A stretch of DNA of 64,000 nucleotides, taken from contig CANMPL010000004.1 of assembly GCA_947499715.1 (NCBI GenBank), forward strand, positions 186,001 through 250,000. The letters are read 5' to 3'. Each line of letters opens with the position of its first letter. Within the stretch, counting starts at the first letter, position 1. A program made the translations under genes and the position numbers. Source of the DNA: an uncultured Paracoccaceae bacterium. Lineage in GTDB: Bacteria > Pseudomonadota > Alphaproteobacteria > Rhodobacterales > Rhodobacteraceae. A model generated the notes under the pieces. The model did not search any database and was not told the DNA's origin. It saw only the letters and a list, made by a program, of their open reading frames with translations. Positions 55,517-64,000 of the stretch are shown in pieces.

Positions 55517-56677
55517 ATGCCTCTGACTGCCCGTGACCTGATGGATCGCCTCGTGGCATTTCCCACTGTCAGCCGCGATAGCAACCTCGATCTGATTGAT
55601 TTTGTCGAAAACTACCTCGATGGATTCGGTGTTGCATCCGTGCGCGTCCCAAACGAGGACGGCACCAAGGCCGCACTCTACGCCCATATCGGACCCGAAA
55701 TTGACGGCGGGGTTGTGCTGTCAGGCCATACCGATGTGGTCCCTGTGGACGGGCAGGCCTGGGATACCGATCCCTTCACCGTGACCGAGAAAAACGGCAA
55801 ATACTTTGGCCGTGGCACCTGCGACATGAAAGGCTTTGATGCGCTGGCGCTCTCCGCCGTGCCATTGGCCCTTGAACGCGGCCTCAAACGCCCGCTGCAA
55901 ATCGCACTCAGCTACGATGAAGAGGTCGGCTGCGTCGGCGCACCACCGATGATCGATCATATGGTCGCCCACGGGATGCCGCGTGCAGATACGGTTCTGG
56001 TCGGTGAACCTTCAATGATGAAGGTCGTCACCGGCCATAAGGGCGGCATGGGTTTTGAGATGCACTTTCAAGGGTTTGAGGTGCATTCCTCAATCGCCTA
56101 TCAAGGGGTCAGTGCGATCATGATGGCCGCCAAACTGATCGACTGGGCCAATCAGGTAAACGCCGAAAACGCGCAAACCACACCCAACGACCTCGCCGCA
56201 CCTTTTGATCCACCCTATACGACGCTGCATATCGGTCAGATCTCCGGCGGCACCGCCCATAATATCACCGCCAAAGACTGCCATTTCGGCTTTGATTTCC
56301 GTGTCGTCCCCGGCGATGACATCGCCGCATGGCAGGCGCGGTTTGACGCAAAGATCGCGGAACTTGACGCCGAAATGAAAGCCGTTCGGCCAGAGGCAGG
56401 CATTACGGCTACGCAATACTTTGGCCTTCCCGGTCTGGTCCCTGAAACCGCAGGCTCCGCCGAAGAACTCGCCCGCCGCCTGACCGGCGACAACTCTAAC
56501 AACGTGGTCAGCTACGGCACTGAAGCGGGGCAATTTCAGGAACGCGGCTATTCAGCTGTCGTCTGCGGCCCCGGCGACATCGCGCAGGCCCACCAGCCCA
56601 ATGAATTTATCACCGTGGATCAGTTTCAACAGGGCGAGGCATTCATCGCCAAGCTGGTCGACACGCTCGCCTCATGA
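55517..56677 (+). CDS. argE: ArgE-type N-acetylornithine deacetylase (M20 family)
   Basis: A 386-residue zinc hydrolase starting MPLTARDLMDRLVAFPTVS. Metal ligands lie in SGHTDVVPVDGQ (His, Asp), GTCDMKG (Asp), SYDEEVGCVGA (Glu-Glu) and VGEPSMMKV; the dimerisation block GHKGGMGFEMHFQG and the C-terminal HQPNEF are typical. ArgE removes acetyl from N-acetylornithine. Next to a peptide importer and two catabolic genes, it might instead deacylate an imported N-acyl amino acid, so the symbol is by family. Its stop overlaps the start of the FAD enzyme gene (ATGA). Confidence 0.88.
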   Translation: MPLTARDLMDRLVAFPTVSRDSNLDLIDFVENYLDGFGVASVRVPNEDGTKAALYAHIGPEIDGGVVLSGHTDVVPVDGQAWDTDPFTVTEKNGKYFGRGTCDMKGFDALALSAVPLALERGLKRPLQIALSYDEEVGCVGAPPMIDHMVAHGMPRADTVLVGEPSMMKVVTGHKGGMGFEMHFQGFEVHSSIAYQGVSAIMMAAKLIDWANQVNAENAQTTPNDLAAPFDPPYTTLHIGQISGGTAHNITAKDCHFGFDFRVVPGDDIAAWQARFDAKIAELDAEMKAVRPEAGITATQYFGLPGLVPETAGSAEELARRLTGDNSNNVVSYGTEAGQFQERGYSAVVCGPGDIAQAHQPNEFITVDQFQQGEAFIAKLVDTLAS

Positions 56678-58008
56678 TCACCGCTGCCACCGCGATCGAA
56701 CACCGCGCGACCCTGCCGCGTCAGGCCGATGTGGTTGTCATCGGCGGCGGCATCATCGGTGTCATGACCGCATGGGAAGCGGCCAAAGCCGGGCACAAGA
56801 CGGTCTTGCTGGAAAAAGGCCGCATCGCGGGCGAACAATCCAGCCGCAACTGGGGCTGGATCCGCGCCCAGGGCCGCGACGTCGCAGAACTGCCGCTGGC
56901 ACTTGCAGCGCAAGCCATGTGGCCCGCGCTTGAAAAGGCCGCAGGCGGCTTTGGCCTGCGCCGGACGGGCACGCTCTATCTGGCCAAGGATGACGCGGAA
57001 ATGGCCCGCTATGTAGAGTGGCTGGATCAGGCCGCGTCCTTCGCCGTCTCATCGCGTTTGCTGGACGCCAATGATGTGGCCACCATGCTGCCGGGGGCCG
57101 GGCGCAAATGGGCGGGCGCGCTGCATACGCCTACCGATATGCGCGCCGAACCTTGGCTGACCGTGCCCGCATTGGCCCGCGCGGCCGTCCGCGACGGTGT
57201 CACGATCATCGAAAACTGTGCCGTGCGTCTTTTGGATATCACCGCAGGCACCGTGACCGGTGTCATCACCGAAAAGGGCCGGATCACCGCGGATGCCACG
57301 GTGCTCGCCGGTGGCGCATGGTCCTCGCTGCTGTTGCGCCGCCACGGCGTCAGCATCCCGCAGCTGTCTGTCCGGGCCACGGTCGCCCAGACCGACCCCA
57401 TGGCGGCGCTCGATTACTTGGGCGGTGCGGTGGACAACCGCCTTGCGTGGCGCCGCCGCGAAGATGGCGGATACACGTTGGCCCCGGAAGGCTTTCACGA
57501 ACTTTTTGTGGGCCCCGATGCCTTCCGCGCTTTCACCCGTTTTGCACCGCAATTGCTCAAGGATCCGCTCGGCACCCGCCTCTTGCCCGCCGCCCCGCGT
57601 GGCTATCCTGATGCATGGGGCACGCCGCGTCGCTGGTCTGGCGATCAGCCCAGCCCGTTCGAGGCGATGCGCGTCCTCGACCCATCCCCCAACCGCAGCA
57701 AGGTCGCCAAACTTGCACGAGATTTCACCGCGACATTCCCCGCCCTTGGCACCACCAAGATCAAAAAGGCATGGGCGGGGCTGATCGACACGCTGCCCGA
57801 CGTGGTGCCCATCGTCGACACCTGCGATGCGCTGCCGGGGCTTACAATCTGCACCGGCATGTGTGGCCACGGCTTTGGCATCGGCCCCGCCATGGGCCGC
57901 GTCACAGCACAGCTGGCCACCAACACCGCGCACGGCTACGATCTGACCCGCTTCCGCTTTGCGCGGTTTTCCGATGGCAGCCCGCTCACCCTCGGTCCCA
58001 ACCTCTAA
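56674..58008 (+). CDS. FAD-dependent amino-acid/amine oxidoreductase (DadA/DAO-like)
   Basis: A 444-residue flavoenzyme. The dinucleotide motif VVVIGGGIIGVMTAWEA is near residue 20-36, followed by EKGRIAGEQSSRNWGWIRAQ, which is typical of DAO-fold oxidases acting on D-amino acids, sarcosine or opines. The C-terminal flavin segment GLTICTGMCGHGFGIGPAMG is intact. It is translationally coupled to the argE-like gene, so the two probably act in sequence on the same substrate. The exact amine oxidised is not readable. Confidence 0.9.
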   Translation: MITAATAIEHRATLPRQADVVVIGGGIIGVMTAWEAAKAGHKTVLLEKGRIAGEQSSRNWGWIRAQGRDVAELPLALAAQAMWPALEKAAGGFGLRRTGTLYLAKDDAEMARYVEWLDQAASFAVSSRLLDANDVATMLPGAGRKWAGALHTPTDMRAEPWLTVPALARAAVRDGVTIIENCAVRLLDITAGTVTGVITEKGRITADATVLAGGAWSSLLLRRHGVSIPQLSVRATVAQTDPMAALDYLGGAVDNRLAWRRREDGGYTLAPEGFHELFVGPDAFRAFTRFAPQLLKDPLGTRLLPAAPRGYPDAWGTPRRWSGDQPSPFEAMRVLDPSPNRSKVAKLARDFTATFPALGTTKIKKAWAGLIDTLPDVVPIVDTCDALPGLTICTGMCGHGFGIGPAMGRVTAQLATNTAHGYDLTRFRFARFSDGSPLTLGPNL

Positions 58009-58022
58009 CCTTCTTTTGGCTA

Positions 58023-58072
58023 AAAATATCCCGGGGGAGTCCGCTTGCGGACGGGGGCAGCGCCCCCTGTTC
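58023..58072 (+). repeat. Palindromic intergenic repeat unit
   Basis: Two stem-loops in tandem: GTCCGC-TT-GCGGAC (58039-58052) and GGGGGC-AGC-GCCCCC (58053-58067), after an AT-rich run and ATATCCCGGGGGA. I recall units with this layout scattered between genes in several Rhodobacterales genomes. It lies between the oxidoreductase and the M20 gene and may stabilise or end transcripts. Confidence 0.6.
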
Positions 58073-58115
58073 CTTGGCCGAAATCTCCTTATGTTGGCAG
58101 TCAAAGGAGACCCCA

Positions 58116-59279
58116 ATGCCCATCAAGAATCGCTTTGCCGAACTGCTGCCCGATCTCACCGCGATCCGCCATGATCTGCACGAAAACCCCGAAATCCTCT
58201 TCGACACACATCGAACCTCCGCCATTGTCGCAGATAAGCTCGCGGCCTTTGGTGTTGATGAGGTCACAACCGGGATTGGCCGCACCGGCGTCGTTGGCGT
58301 CATTCACGGCAAAACAAATACCTCTGGCCGGACCATCGGGTTGCGCGCTGACATGGACGCGCTCCCTATTCATGAAGAAACCGGCCTGCCTTACGCCTCC
58401 AAAACGAGTGGCGCCATGCACGCCTGCGGCCATGACGGCCATACCACGATGCTGCTGGGTGCCGCGCAATATCTGGCCGAGACCCGCAATTTCGACGGCA
58501 CCGTCGTCGTTATCTTCCAACCCGCAGAAGAGGGCGGCGGTGGCGGCCGCGAGATGTGCGAAGACGGGCTGATGGACCGCTGGTCGATTGACGAAGTCTA
58601 CGGCATGCACAACTGGCCCAACCTGCCCACCGGCCAATTCGCAATCCGCCCCGGTGCCTTCTTTGCCGCCTCCGATATGATCGAAATCGCCGTCGAAGGG
58701 CTGGGCGGCCACGCCGCCAAACCGATGAACGCCATCGACACCACATTGATCGCCAGCCACATCGTCGTGGCCCTGCAATCCATCGTCAGCCGCAACGTCG
58801 ACCCGACCGAAAACGTCGTCGTCTCTGTCACCTCGTTTCAGACCTCATCCAACGCGATGAACGTCATCCCGCAATCGGTGACACTCAAGGGAACCGTGCG
58901 CACCATGTCTGCCGCCTCCCGTGATCTGGCCGAACGCCGCATTGCTCAGATTGCCTCTGGCATCGCCAGCAGCTTTGGCGGCACCGCGCAAACCACTTAC
59001 ACCCGTGGCTACCCGGTGATGGTCAACAGTGACGAACAAACCGCTTTTGCTGCTGATGTGGCCAGCAGCGTTTCTGGCTCTTGCGCCGTCGCCGACCAAT
59101 CCCTGGGGGGCGAAGATTTCGCCTTCATGCTCGAAGAACGCCCCGGCGCCTATATCCTTGTCGGCAATGGCGACAGCGCGGATGTCCACCACCCGGCCTA
59201 TAACTTCAACGATGACGCCATCCCGGCGGGCTGTTCCTATTGGGTCGGTCTTGCGGAACAACGATTGAAGGTGGCCTAG
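58116..59279 (+). CDS. M20 amidohydrolase (hippurate hydrolase/aminoacylase type)
   Basis: A 387-residue hydrolase starting MPIKNRFAELLPDLTAIRHD after a perfect AAGGAGACCCCA ribosome-binding site. Metal ligands appear in MHACGHDGHTTM, FQPAEEGGGG and the histidine of VYGMHNWPN; the C-terminal SLGGEDFAFMLEERPGAYI is family-typical. Such enzymes cleave N-acyl or N-carbamoyl amino acids. An open frame reading back to 57615 lies inside the preceding gene and is not part of it. Confidence 0.92.
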   Translation: MPIKNRFAELLPDLTAIRHDLHENPEILFDTHRTSAIVADKLAAFGVDEVTTGIGRTGVVGVIHGKTNTSGRTIGLRADMDALPIHEETGLPYASKTSGAMHACGHDGHTTMLLGAAQYLAETRNFDGTVVVIFQPAEEGGGGGREMCEDGLMDRWSIDEVYGMHNWPNLPTGQFAIRPGAFFAASDMIEIAVEGLGGHAAKPMNAIDTTLIASHIVVALQSIVSRNVDPTENVVVSVTSFQTSSNAMNVIPQSVTLKGTVRTMSAASRDLAERRIAQIASGIASSFGGTAQTTYTRGYPVMVNSDEQTAFAADVASSVSGSCAVADQSLGGEDFAFMLEERPGAYILVGNGDSADVHHPAYNFNDDAIPAGCSYWVGLAEQRLKVA

Positions 59280-59318
59280 CCTCTACACAGCGCCGCGCGC
59301 TTGGCCTATCAAGGCTGT

Positions 59319-60413
59319 ATGACACGGATCGCTTGGCTGCCAGAGCCGCCCAAACATGCTGAAAAAGCACGGTTTTTCGCCGCCATCGCACAGGCGGCGG
59401 GGGGCGGGCAGGCGCTGTCGCCCTGGGCGGTCTCATTGCGTGGCTTTCCCGAAACCGCCACCCGTGCGGCGGAGTGTCTGGCCCGTGCCAAACGTCAGCC
59501 CAAAGGGAGGGTCAGCCGGGCCGCCAAACTGGCCTTTCTCAAGGGGCGCTACAACTACGCCCGCCGCTGGTTTGCGGCAAACCCCGACCACACCGCCCTG
59601 TGCTGGCAGGGCCTGACCGGCACTCGGCGCGCTGTGATGCTGGGTGCACAAGACGCCGGTGCCGCGCGCCTTTTTGCAGAACTCAGCCCCTTGCCCGGCT
59701 ACCTCACCCTTGATCCCAGGGGCGTCAACGCCGAAGGCTCCGTGCCGCAAGACCCCGCCGCCTACGCCAATGTCACCCCGGACCCGGACCTTTTGGCCCG
59801 GCTCAAGACTCAGTTTCAGGCCCGCGTGGCCCGCCGCGCGGATATTGCCCAAACCGATGGGGCACCACCCGATACGCCTTATATCTTTGTGCCGCTGCAA
59901 GTCCCCGATGACAGCCAGATGATCCTTTTTGCAGGCTGGGTCGGGTCGGTGGCCGGTTTTATTGCGGCCCTTGCCGATGCCTCGACCGCGCTGCCCGACG
60001 GCTGGCATCTGCGGCTCAAGGAACACCCCAGCGCCAAGCAACCGCTGACCGCGCAGATTGATGCCGCCATCGCAAGCGGCGCGCGCATGGTGCGTGACAA
60101 CCAGACCGACAGCTTTACGCAACTGGCAGGGGCGCGGGCGGTGCTGACGGTCAATTCCTCCATGGGGTTGCAGGCGATGTTCTGGGACAAGCCGGTCATC
60201 ACCACCGGGCGCAGCTTCTTTGCGCTGCCCGGCCTGACCTGCCACGCCGACAGCGACCTGGCCCTGCAAAGGACGCTGGAAACCGCGACAGGCATCCCCT
60301 TCGACCAAGACCTGCGCGCGCGATTTCTCACATGGCTCGCAACGCGCTATTACATCCCGCAAACCGATGATGCCGCCGCCCGCATCGCCGCCCGCCTGAA
60401 AGGGGATCTTTGA
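59319..60413 (+). CDS. Capsule polysaccharide export/synthesis protein-like (KpsS/LipB)
   Basis: A 364-residue protein starting MTRIAWLPEPPKHAEKARFF. The YIFVPLQVPDDSQMI motif and the downstream WHLRLKEHPSAK, DNQTDSFTQLAGARAVLTVN and SSMGLQAMFWDKPVIT pattern match the KpsS/KpsC-like capsule family (Kdo transferase fold). The family builds the Kdo linker on lipid for capsule export in gammaproteobacteria; here only one such gene is seen, so the product may act in another surface glycan. Its stop overlaps the next gene's ATG. Confidence 0.82.
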   Translation: MTRIAWLPEPPKHAEKARFFAAIAQAAGGGQALSPWAVSLRGFPETATRAAECLARAKRQPKGRVSRAAKLAFLKGRYNYARRWFAANPDHTALCWQGLTGTRRAVMLGAQDAGAARLFAELSPLPGYLTLDPRGVNAEGSVPQDPAAYANVTPDPDLLARLKTQFQARVARRADIAQTDGAPPDTPYIFVPLQVPDDSQMILFAGWVGSVAGFIAALADASTALPDGWHLRLKEHPSAKQPLTAQIDAAIASGARMVRDNQTDSFTQLAGARAVLTVNSSMGLQAMFWDKPVITTGRSFFALPGLTCHADSDLALQRTLETATGIPFDQDLRARFLTWLATRYYIPQTDDAAARIAARLKGDL

Positions 60414-61297
60414 TGTTCTGGCGCAAACGCACGATCAGCAAAATCAGCATCACACCGCCCACCGGGCTGCCCAACCGCGCGGGCCTTGGCATCGTCCTGA
60501 TCGTCAAGGATGAGGCCGCATACCTCCCCGAATGGGTCAGCTTTCACCGCGCCTTGGGCGTGCGCCACTTCATCGTCTACGACAACGGCTGCACCGACGG
60601 CGCGATGAACGTGCTGCGCGATCTGCTGCCGCCCGACGCTTTGACGATTGTTCCTTGGGACCAAACCCTCAAGGACGGGCGCAGCGGTGCTGAAATCCAC
60701 AATCAGGTGCTCGCCTATGCTCATGCCCTGCGCAACTTTGGCGCGGGCTTTCGCTGGCTGGCCTTTATCGATGTGGATGAATTTCTGGTGCCGGCCCAGG
60801 CCCCCGATCTTCTGGCTGCCTTGGATGATCTGTCAGACCATGCGCATATCTCTTTGCCCTGGCATATGTTTGGCCGCAACGGCCATGACACGCCCCCGCC
60901 CGGTGGCATCTTGGAAAACTATCTTTATCGCTCTGACCCGCTGACCGACAAACGCGGCGTGAACTGGAAATGCATCGTCGATCCGACCCGTGTGACCGGG
61001 GTCAGGGTGCATGGGTTTGATATTGACGGCGCGCGGATTGGCGTGAACGACGTGGGCGTCCTTGCCACCCACAAGGACCGGCGCAACCGCGCGTTCTATT
61101 CCCGTGCCGCGATCCAGCTGAACCACTACTTCACCCGCTCCGATGCTGAACTGCGTGACAAGATCAACCGTGGGGCCACCACAACGGTCGAGGCTGAAAC
61201 GCACCGCGCCCGTGTCATGCGGATTGTCGACGCAATTGAGAAGACGCAGATCGAGGATACCCTTGCCCGCGACGTGCAACAGCGCCTCAATCGTTAA
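60413..61297 (+). CDS. Glycosyltransferase family 92/family 2-type protein
   Basis: A 294-residue enzyme. LGIVLIVKDEAAYLPEWVSF, VRHFIVYDNGCTDGAMNVL and the metal-binding FIDVDEFLVP motif mark it as a GT-A glycosyltransferase of the GT92-like group common in Rhodobacterales. HGFDIDGARIGVN and LNHYFTRSDAEL are typical C-terminal blocks. It is coupled to the KpsS-like gene (TGATG), so the pair probably serves one polysaccharide pathway. Confidence 0.88.
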   Translation: MFWRKRTISKISITPPTGLPNRAGLGIVLIVKDEAAYLPEWVSFHRALGVRHFIVYDNGCTDGAMNVLRDLLPPDALTIVPWDQTLKDGRSGAEIHNQVLAYAHALRNFGAGFRWLAFIDVDEFLVPAQAPDLLAALDDLSDHAHISLPWHMFGRNGHDTPPPGGILENYLYRSDPLTDKRGVNWKCIVDPTRVTGVRVHGFDIDGARIGVNDVGVLATHKDRRNRAFYSRAAIQLNHYFTRSDAELRDKINRGATTTVEAETHRARVMRIVDAIEKTQIEDTLARDVQQRLNR

Positions 61298-61373
61298 TTT
61301 TGTTAAGGAAGTGATGCACATGGTATGTGCATGGGTTGTGTATGGTTTCTGGCCACTTTGTGTATGGCCGTTT

Positions 61374-62378
61374 TTAACCGCCCGTATGGCTCATGTGGCG
61401 GCTGACCTGACCATCGACCTTTTGGCGCGAATAGTCGAAATCATGCCCCTTGGGCTTGTCCATAATCGCGGCCCGAATGGCGTTTTCCAGCGGCTCATTG
61501 CTTTCTGATTGCCGCAGTGGCCCACGCAGATCCGCATGGCCCTCTTGCCCCAGACAGGTATAGATCTCTCCGGTGCAGGTGATCCGCACGCGGTTGCAGC
61601 TTTCGCAGAAATTATGGGACAAAGGTGTAATGAAACCAATGCGTTGCCCGGTCTCATTGATCTTCACATAGCGGGCTGGACCTCCGGTGCGGTCGGGCAG
61701 GTCGGTCAATGTGAATTGCGTCGCAAGCTCTGCGCGCAGGTCCTTGAGCGACCAATATTGGCCAAACCGATCCTCATTGCCGAGATCACCCATCGGCATG
61801 ACTTCGATAAATGTCAGATCCATCTGTCGTTCCGCGCACCAATTGGTCAGTGTAAACAACTCATCCTCGTTGAACCCTTTGAGGGCCACGGCATTGATTT
61901 TTACTTTTAAACCAACGGCTTGGGCCGCCTCAATGCCGCGCAAGACCTGCGGCAAGCGCCCCCAGCGGGTGATGTCTGCGAACTTCTTTTCGTCCAGCGT
62001 ATCAAGCGAGATATTGATCCGCCGCACCCCAGCCGCAAAAAGGTCGGCTGCGTATTTCTCCAACTGGCTGCCATTGGTTGTCAGCGTCAACTCTTCCAAT
62101 GCGCCGCTTTCAAGGTGTCGGGACATCCCATTGAAAAACTTCAAGATATCGCGCCGCACCAGCGGTTCACCCCCAGTAATCCGCAGCTTTTTGACGCCCA
62201 TGTCGATAAAGGTCGAACACATGCGATCCAGCTCTTCCAGCGTCAAAAGTTCCTTTTTGGGCAGAAAGGTCATGTTCTCTGACATGCAATAGACGCAGCG
62301 AAAATCGCAGCGATCTGTCACCGACAGGCGCAAGTAGCTGATAACACGGGCAAAAGGGTCAATCAGTGGGGCATTCAT
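61374..62378 (-). CDS. moaA: GTP 3',8-cyclase (molybdenum cofactor biosynthesis)
   Basis: A 334-residue radical SAM enzyme. The N-terminal cluster motif is CDFRCVYCM, with SAM-binding [10 protein letters not shown]; the C-terminal cluster ligands are in [10 protein letters not shown] and [11 protein letters not shown]. It converts GTP to the precursor of molybdopterin with MoaC. The C-terminal tail ends SRHMSHTGG, keeping the double-glycine needed for activity. Monocistronic in this window. Confidence 0.97.
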   Translation of the reverse strand: MNAPLIDPFARVISYLRLSVTDRCDFRCVYCMSENMTFLPKKELLTLEELDRMCSTFIDMGVKKLRITGGEPLVRRDILKFFNGMSRHLESGALEELTLTTNGSQLEKYAADLFAAGVRRINISLDTLDEKKFADITRWGRLPQVLRGIEAAQAVGLKVKINAVALKGFNEDELFTLTNWCAERQMDLTFIEVMPMGDLGNEDRFGQYWSLKDLRAELATQFTLTDLPDRTGGPARYVKINETGQRIGFITPLSHNFCESCNRVRITCTGEIYTCLGQEGHADLRGPLRQSESNEPLENAIRAAIMDKPKGHDFDYSRQKVDGQVSRHMSHTGG

Positions 62379-62464
62379 GAACGTAGCCTATGCCCCGGCA
62401 AAGCCTTGCGCAAGATGGCAAGTCGCGCTTGTCAGCCCTGCCTGCGCAACATAACGTCATCTGC

Positions 62465-62935
62465 ATGAAACGCGTTATCCTAATCCCGATTTTGGCCCTC
62501 TCGGCCTGTACCGAATTCCAGGCGGCATTTGGCCCGCCCGTGGTCGCGGCACCCGTCGCCCCGCCGCCGCCAACACTGGACCCCACACCACCCCCACCGC
62601 CGCCGCCCACCGCGCGGACGGTCGAACAGTTTGACACTACCACCGCCGAGGATCGCGAAGCGGCCCTTGCGACGCCGGAACCTGCGGGGGAACGGGCACT
62701 TGGCACCGCGATTGGGACGCTCGGAAATCCGGCTGACCCCGGCATCTGGGTTGAAACCGCATTGGTCACCGAACTTACCCCCGGACGGGTCGCGTTTCAG
62801 GGCAATTCGGTCAACGTGGAGCTGCGCCCATCTGGCAAGGCCGCCGGATCCGGGGCAGAGATTTCGCTAGCCGCCATGCGGCTGCTGAATGCGCCACTTG
62901 CCGGATTGCACGAGGTGTCGATCTTTGCGGAGTAA
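62465..62935 (+). CDS. Small proline-rich lipoprotein
   Basis: A 156-residue protein starting MKRVILIPILALSAC; LSAC is a good lipobox. A proline-rich segment (about residues 28-50) is followed by EQFDTTTAEDREAALATPEP and the GTAIGTLGNPADPGIWVETA block. The last part (VNVELRPSGKAAGSGAEISL) resembles the periplasmic domain often seen in rhodobacterial D-galactarate dehydratase-like or lipoprotein annotations, but I would not assign a function. It converges on the AlkD gene with a 15-base gap. Confidence 0.75.
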   Translation: MKRVILIPILALSACTEFQAAFGPPVVAAPVAPPPPTLDPTPPPPPPPTARTVEQFDTTTAEDREAALATPEPAGERALGTAIGTLGNPADPGIWVETALVTELTPGRVAFQGNSVNVELRPSGKAAGSGAEISLAAMRLLNAPLAGLHEVSIFAE

Positions 62936-62950
62936 CCGCTAAGCGACTGA

Positions 62951-63631
62951 CTACGCTGAAGGAAGCTTGCGGCCCGCATCCTTGCGGGCAAAGGGTTTCA
63001 TCGTCTCACCATGTTGTTCCAGGAACGCAACTACCCGGTCGGGGTCATGTTTTGACAGCTCGCGCAGCCACCAAGCCACGGCCTTTTGAATAAACCATTC
63101 GGGGTCAGTCACATAGGTCGCAGCCCAACCCAGAATGCGGTCACGGGCAGCAAGCTCTGCCGGTTTGGGGTGGTTTTGCTTGGTCCACGGCAAGGTCATC
63201 ACAAGGGCCGCGCGGCGGGTCCACATATGGTCGGATGTTGTCCATGCTTCAACTTCATCAAGGCGCGACGGATCCATAACCAAGCGCTTTTGCCCTGCGA
63301 TACTGGCGTGATCCGCCACCGCCCATGCATCAAATTCCGGCACCCAAGAGGCGATCAATTGCCATGCCGCCGTGTCGTCCGGGCGGATCCGGGCCTGCGT
63401 CAAAAGCTTGGCCGCAGCGACGCGCCCTTCGTGCACATTGCTGCGCCACAAATCCGCACAAAGCGCCAACCGCTCATCTAGCGACAGGGCGGCGCGCCAG
63501 TCTTTCACATGCGCGTCAATCACCGGATTGGCGACACCAAGGTAGACACGGTCAACCTTGTGATAGGCCTTCATCTCTGCGGCTTTGACCGCATCGCCGC
63601 CTAGTTGCGCAAGAGCCTCTGTCGCGTTCAT
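62951..63631 (-). CDS. DNA alkylation repair protein, AlkD-like
   Basis: A 226-residue all-helical protein starting [20 protein letters not shown]. The [12 protein letters not shown] block, the [16 protein letters not shown] region, [13 protein letters not shown] and the [18 protein letters not shown] stretch match the HEAT-like AlkD family of DNA glycosylases that remove bulky or charged alkylated bases without flipping them. The start overlaps the glmS stop (ATGA), so it is translated from the glmS transcript. Confidence 0.9.
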   Translation of the reverse strand: MNATEALAQLGGDAVKAAEMKAYHKVDRVYLGVANPVIDAHVKDWRAALSLDERLALCADLWRSNVHEGRVAAAKLLTQARIRPDDTAAWQLIASWVPEFDAWAVADHASIAGQKRLVMDPSRLDEVEAWTTSDHMWTRRAALVMTLPWTKQNHPKPAELAARDRILGWAATYVTDPEWFIQKAVAWWLRELSKHDPDRVVAFLEQHGETMKPFARKDAGRKLPSA

Positions 63632-64000
63632 TCCACAGTCACGGATTTGGCCAGATTGCGCGGCTGATCCACATCCGTGCCTTTGGCGACAGCCGTGTGA
63701 TAGGCCAAAAGCTGGGCCGGGACGGCATAGACAATCGGGGCCAGAAGGTCGGGCGTTTGCGGCATGACCAGCGTGCGCCACACGCCCTCACCAGCCTCGG
63801 CCGCGCCTTCGCGGTCGGTGATCAACAGCACCTTGCCGCCGCGGGCCATGACCTCTTGCATGTTCGAGATCGTCTTTTCAAACAGCGCGTCACGCGGGGC
63901 CATGACGATGACCGGCACATGGGCATCCACAAGTGCGATGGGGCCGTGCTTCAATTCTCCAGATGCATAAGCTTCGGCGTGGATGTAGCTGATTTCCTTT
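63628..64000 (-). CDS. glmS: Glutamine-fructose-6-phosphate aminotransferase, C-terminal part (runs off window)
   Basis: Only the last 123 residues are in view. The segment [20 protein letters not shown], the [13 protein letters not shown] region and the C-terminus [12 protein letters not shown] are diagnostic of the SIS isomerase domain of GlmS. The enzyme makes glucosamine-6-phosphate for cell-wall and lipid A synthesis. The glutaminase domain and start lie beyond base 64000. The stop overlaps the AlkD start. Confidence 0.96.
   Translation of the reverse strand, partial: KEISYIHAEAYASGELKHGPIALVDAHVPVIVMAPRDALFEKTISNMQEVMARGGKVLLITDREGAAEAGEGVWRTLVMPQTPDLLAPIVYAVPAQLLAYHTAVAKGTDVDQPRNLAKSVTVE

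Noticed and set aside
57615-58115. N-terminal extension of the M20 amidohydrolase frame
   Set aside because: It overlaps the FAD oxidoreductase in another frame and lacks similarity; the ATG at 58116 has a perfect ribosome-binding site.

Overview
The window is a chromosomal segment of a marine alphaproteobacterium, most likely a Rhodobacterales (Roseobacter-group) species. The basis is protein-level resemblance and gene order: a complete urease cluster, rpsA-ihfB-lapA-trpF-trpB, a pntAB transhydrogenase, DUF3422, DUF2237, DUF2332 and DUF4893 proteins, methanethiol oxidase, and a Lap-type type I secretion operon. Coding is dense and GC-rich, with many ATGA or TGATG stop/start overlaps. No rRNA, CRISPR array, integrase, transposase or intact prophage is visible.

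Layout. 1-1448: start of a D-Ala-D-Ala carboxypeptidase, a SPOR-domain lipoprotein and tRNA-Ser(UGA). 1559-4456: a four-PAS GGDEF-EAL protein. 4668-10144: urease operon ureD-A-B-C-[exported protein]-E-F-G; UreC carries an extra stretch of about 19 residues. 10257-12679: PAS hybrid histidine kinase plus a lone receiver. 12723-16972: pqiA1-pqiA2-pqiB-pqiC lipid-transport operon on the minus strand. 17086-18728: divergent P-loop kinase and BrkB/YihY membrane protein. 18890-26396: Ig-repeat adhesin with its own TolC, LapB-type ABC transporter and HlyD adaptor. 26537-27890: MFS drug exporter behind a 16-codon leader ORF and an intrinsic terminator, which looks like ribosome-mediated attenuation. 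28181-33042: rpsA (structured leader), ihfB, lapA, trpF, trpB. 33046-35694: minus-strand run ending upstream in pth. 35924-37984: methanethiol oxidase plus a membrane protein. 38058-38922: SRPBCC/ArsR pair with an inverted-repeat operator. 39040-42060: pntAB. 42155-43810: methyltransferase, SDR, and a DUF1304 gene cut short by a 188-bp inverted copy of the pntB 3' end. 44000-48034: lipoprotein, rluE, ornithine decarboxylase behind a likely speF RNA leader, DUF3422 protein. 48031-55309: an orphan contractile-tail sheath gene directly behind a peptide ABC operon (oppD-oppF-SBP-oppB-oppC). 55517-59279: divergent argE-like deacylase, FAD oxidoreductase and M20 amidohydrolase. 59319-61297: two polysaccharide genes. 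61374-64000: moaA, a small lipoprotein, an AlkD-type protein and the 3' end of glmS.

How the genes fit together. The urease cluster supplies all three structural subunits and the nickel-insertion chaperones UreDEFG, but no nickel or urea transporter lies here. The adhesin operon is a self-contained secretion unit. The peptide ABC operon and the divergent deacylase/oxidase/amidohydrolase operon probably import and break down N-acylated or peptide-like amino-acid derivatives. The observations best worth follow-up are the leader-peptide attenuator of the MFS pump, the pntB-derived truncation of DUF1304, the orphan sheath gene, the exported protein coupled to ureC, and the UreC insertion. Family names are from my own reading of the sequence; no database search was run.
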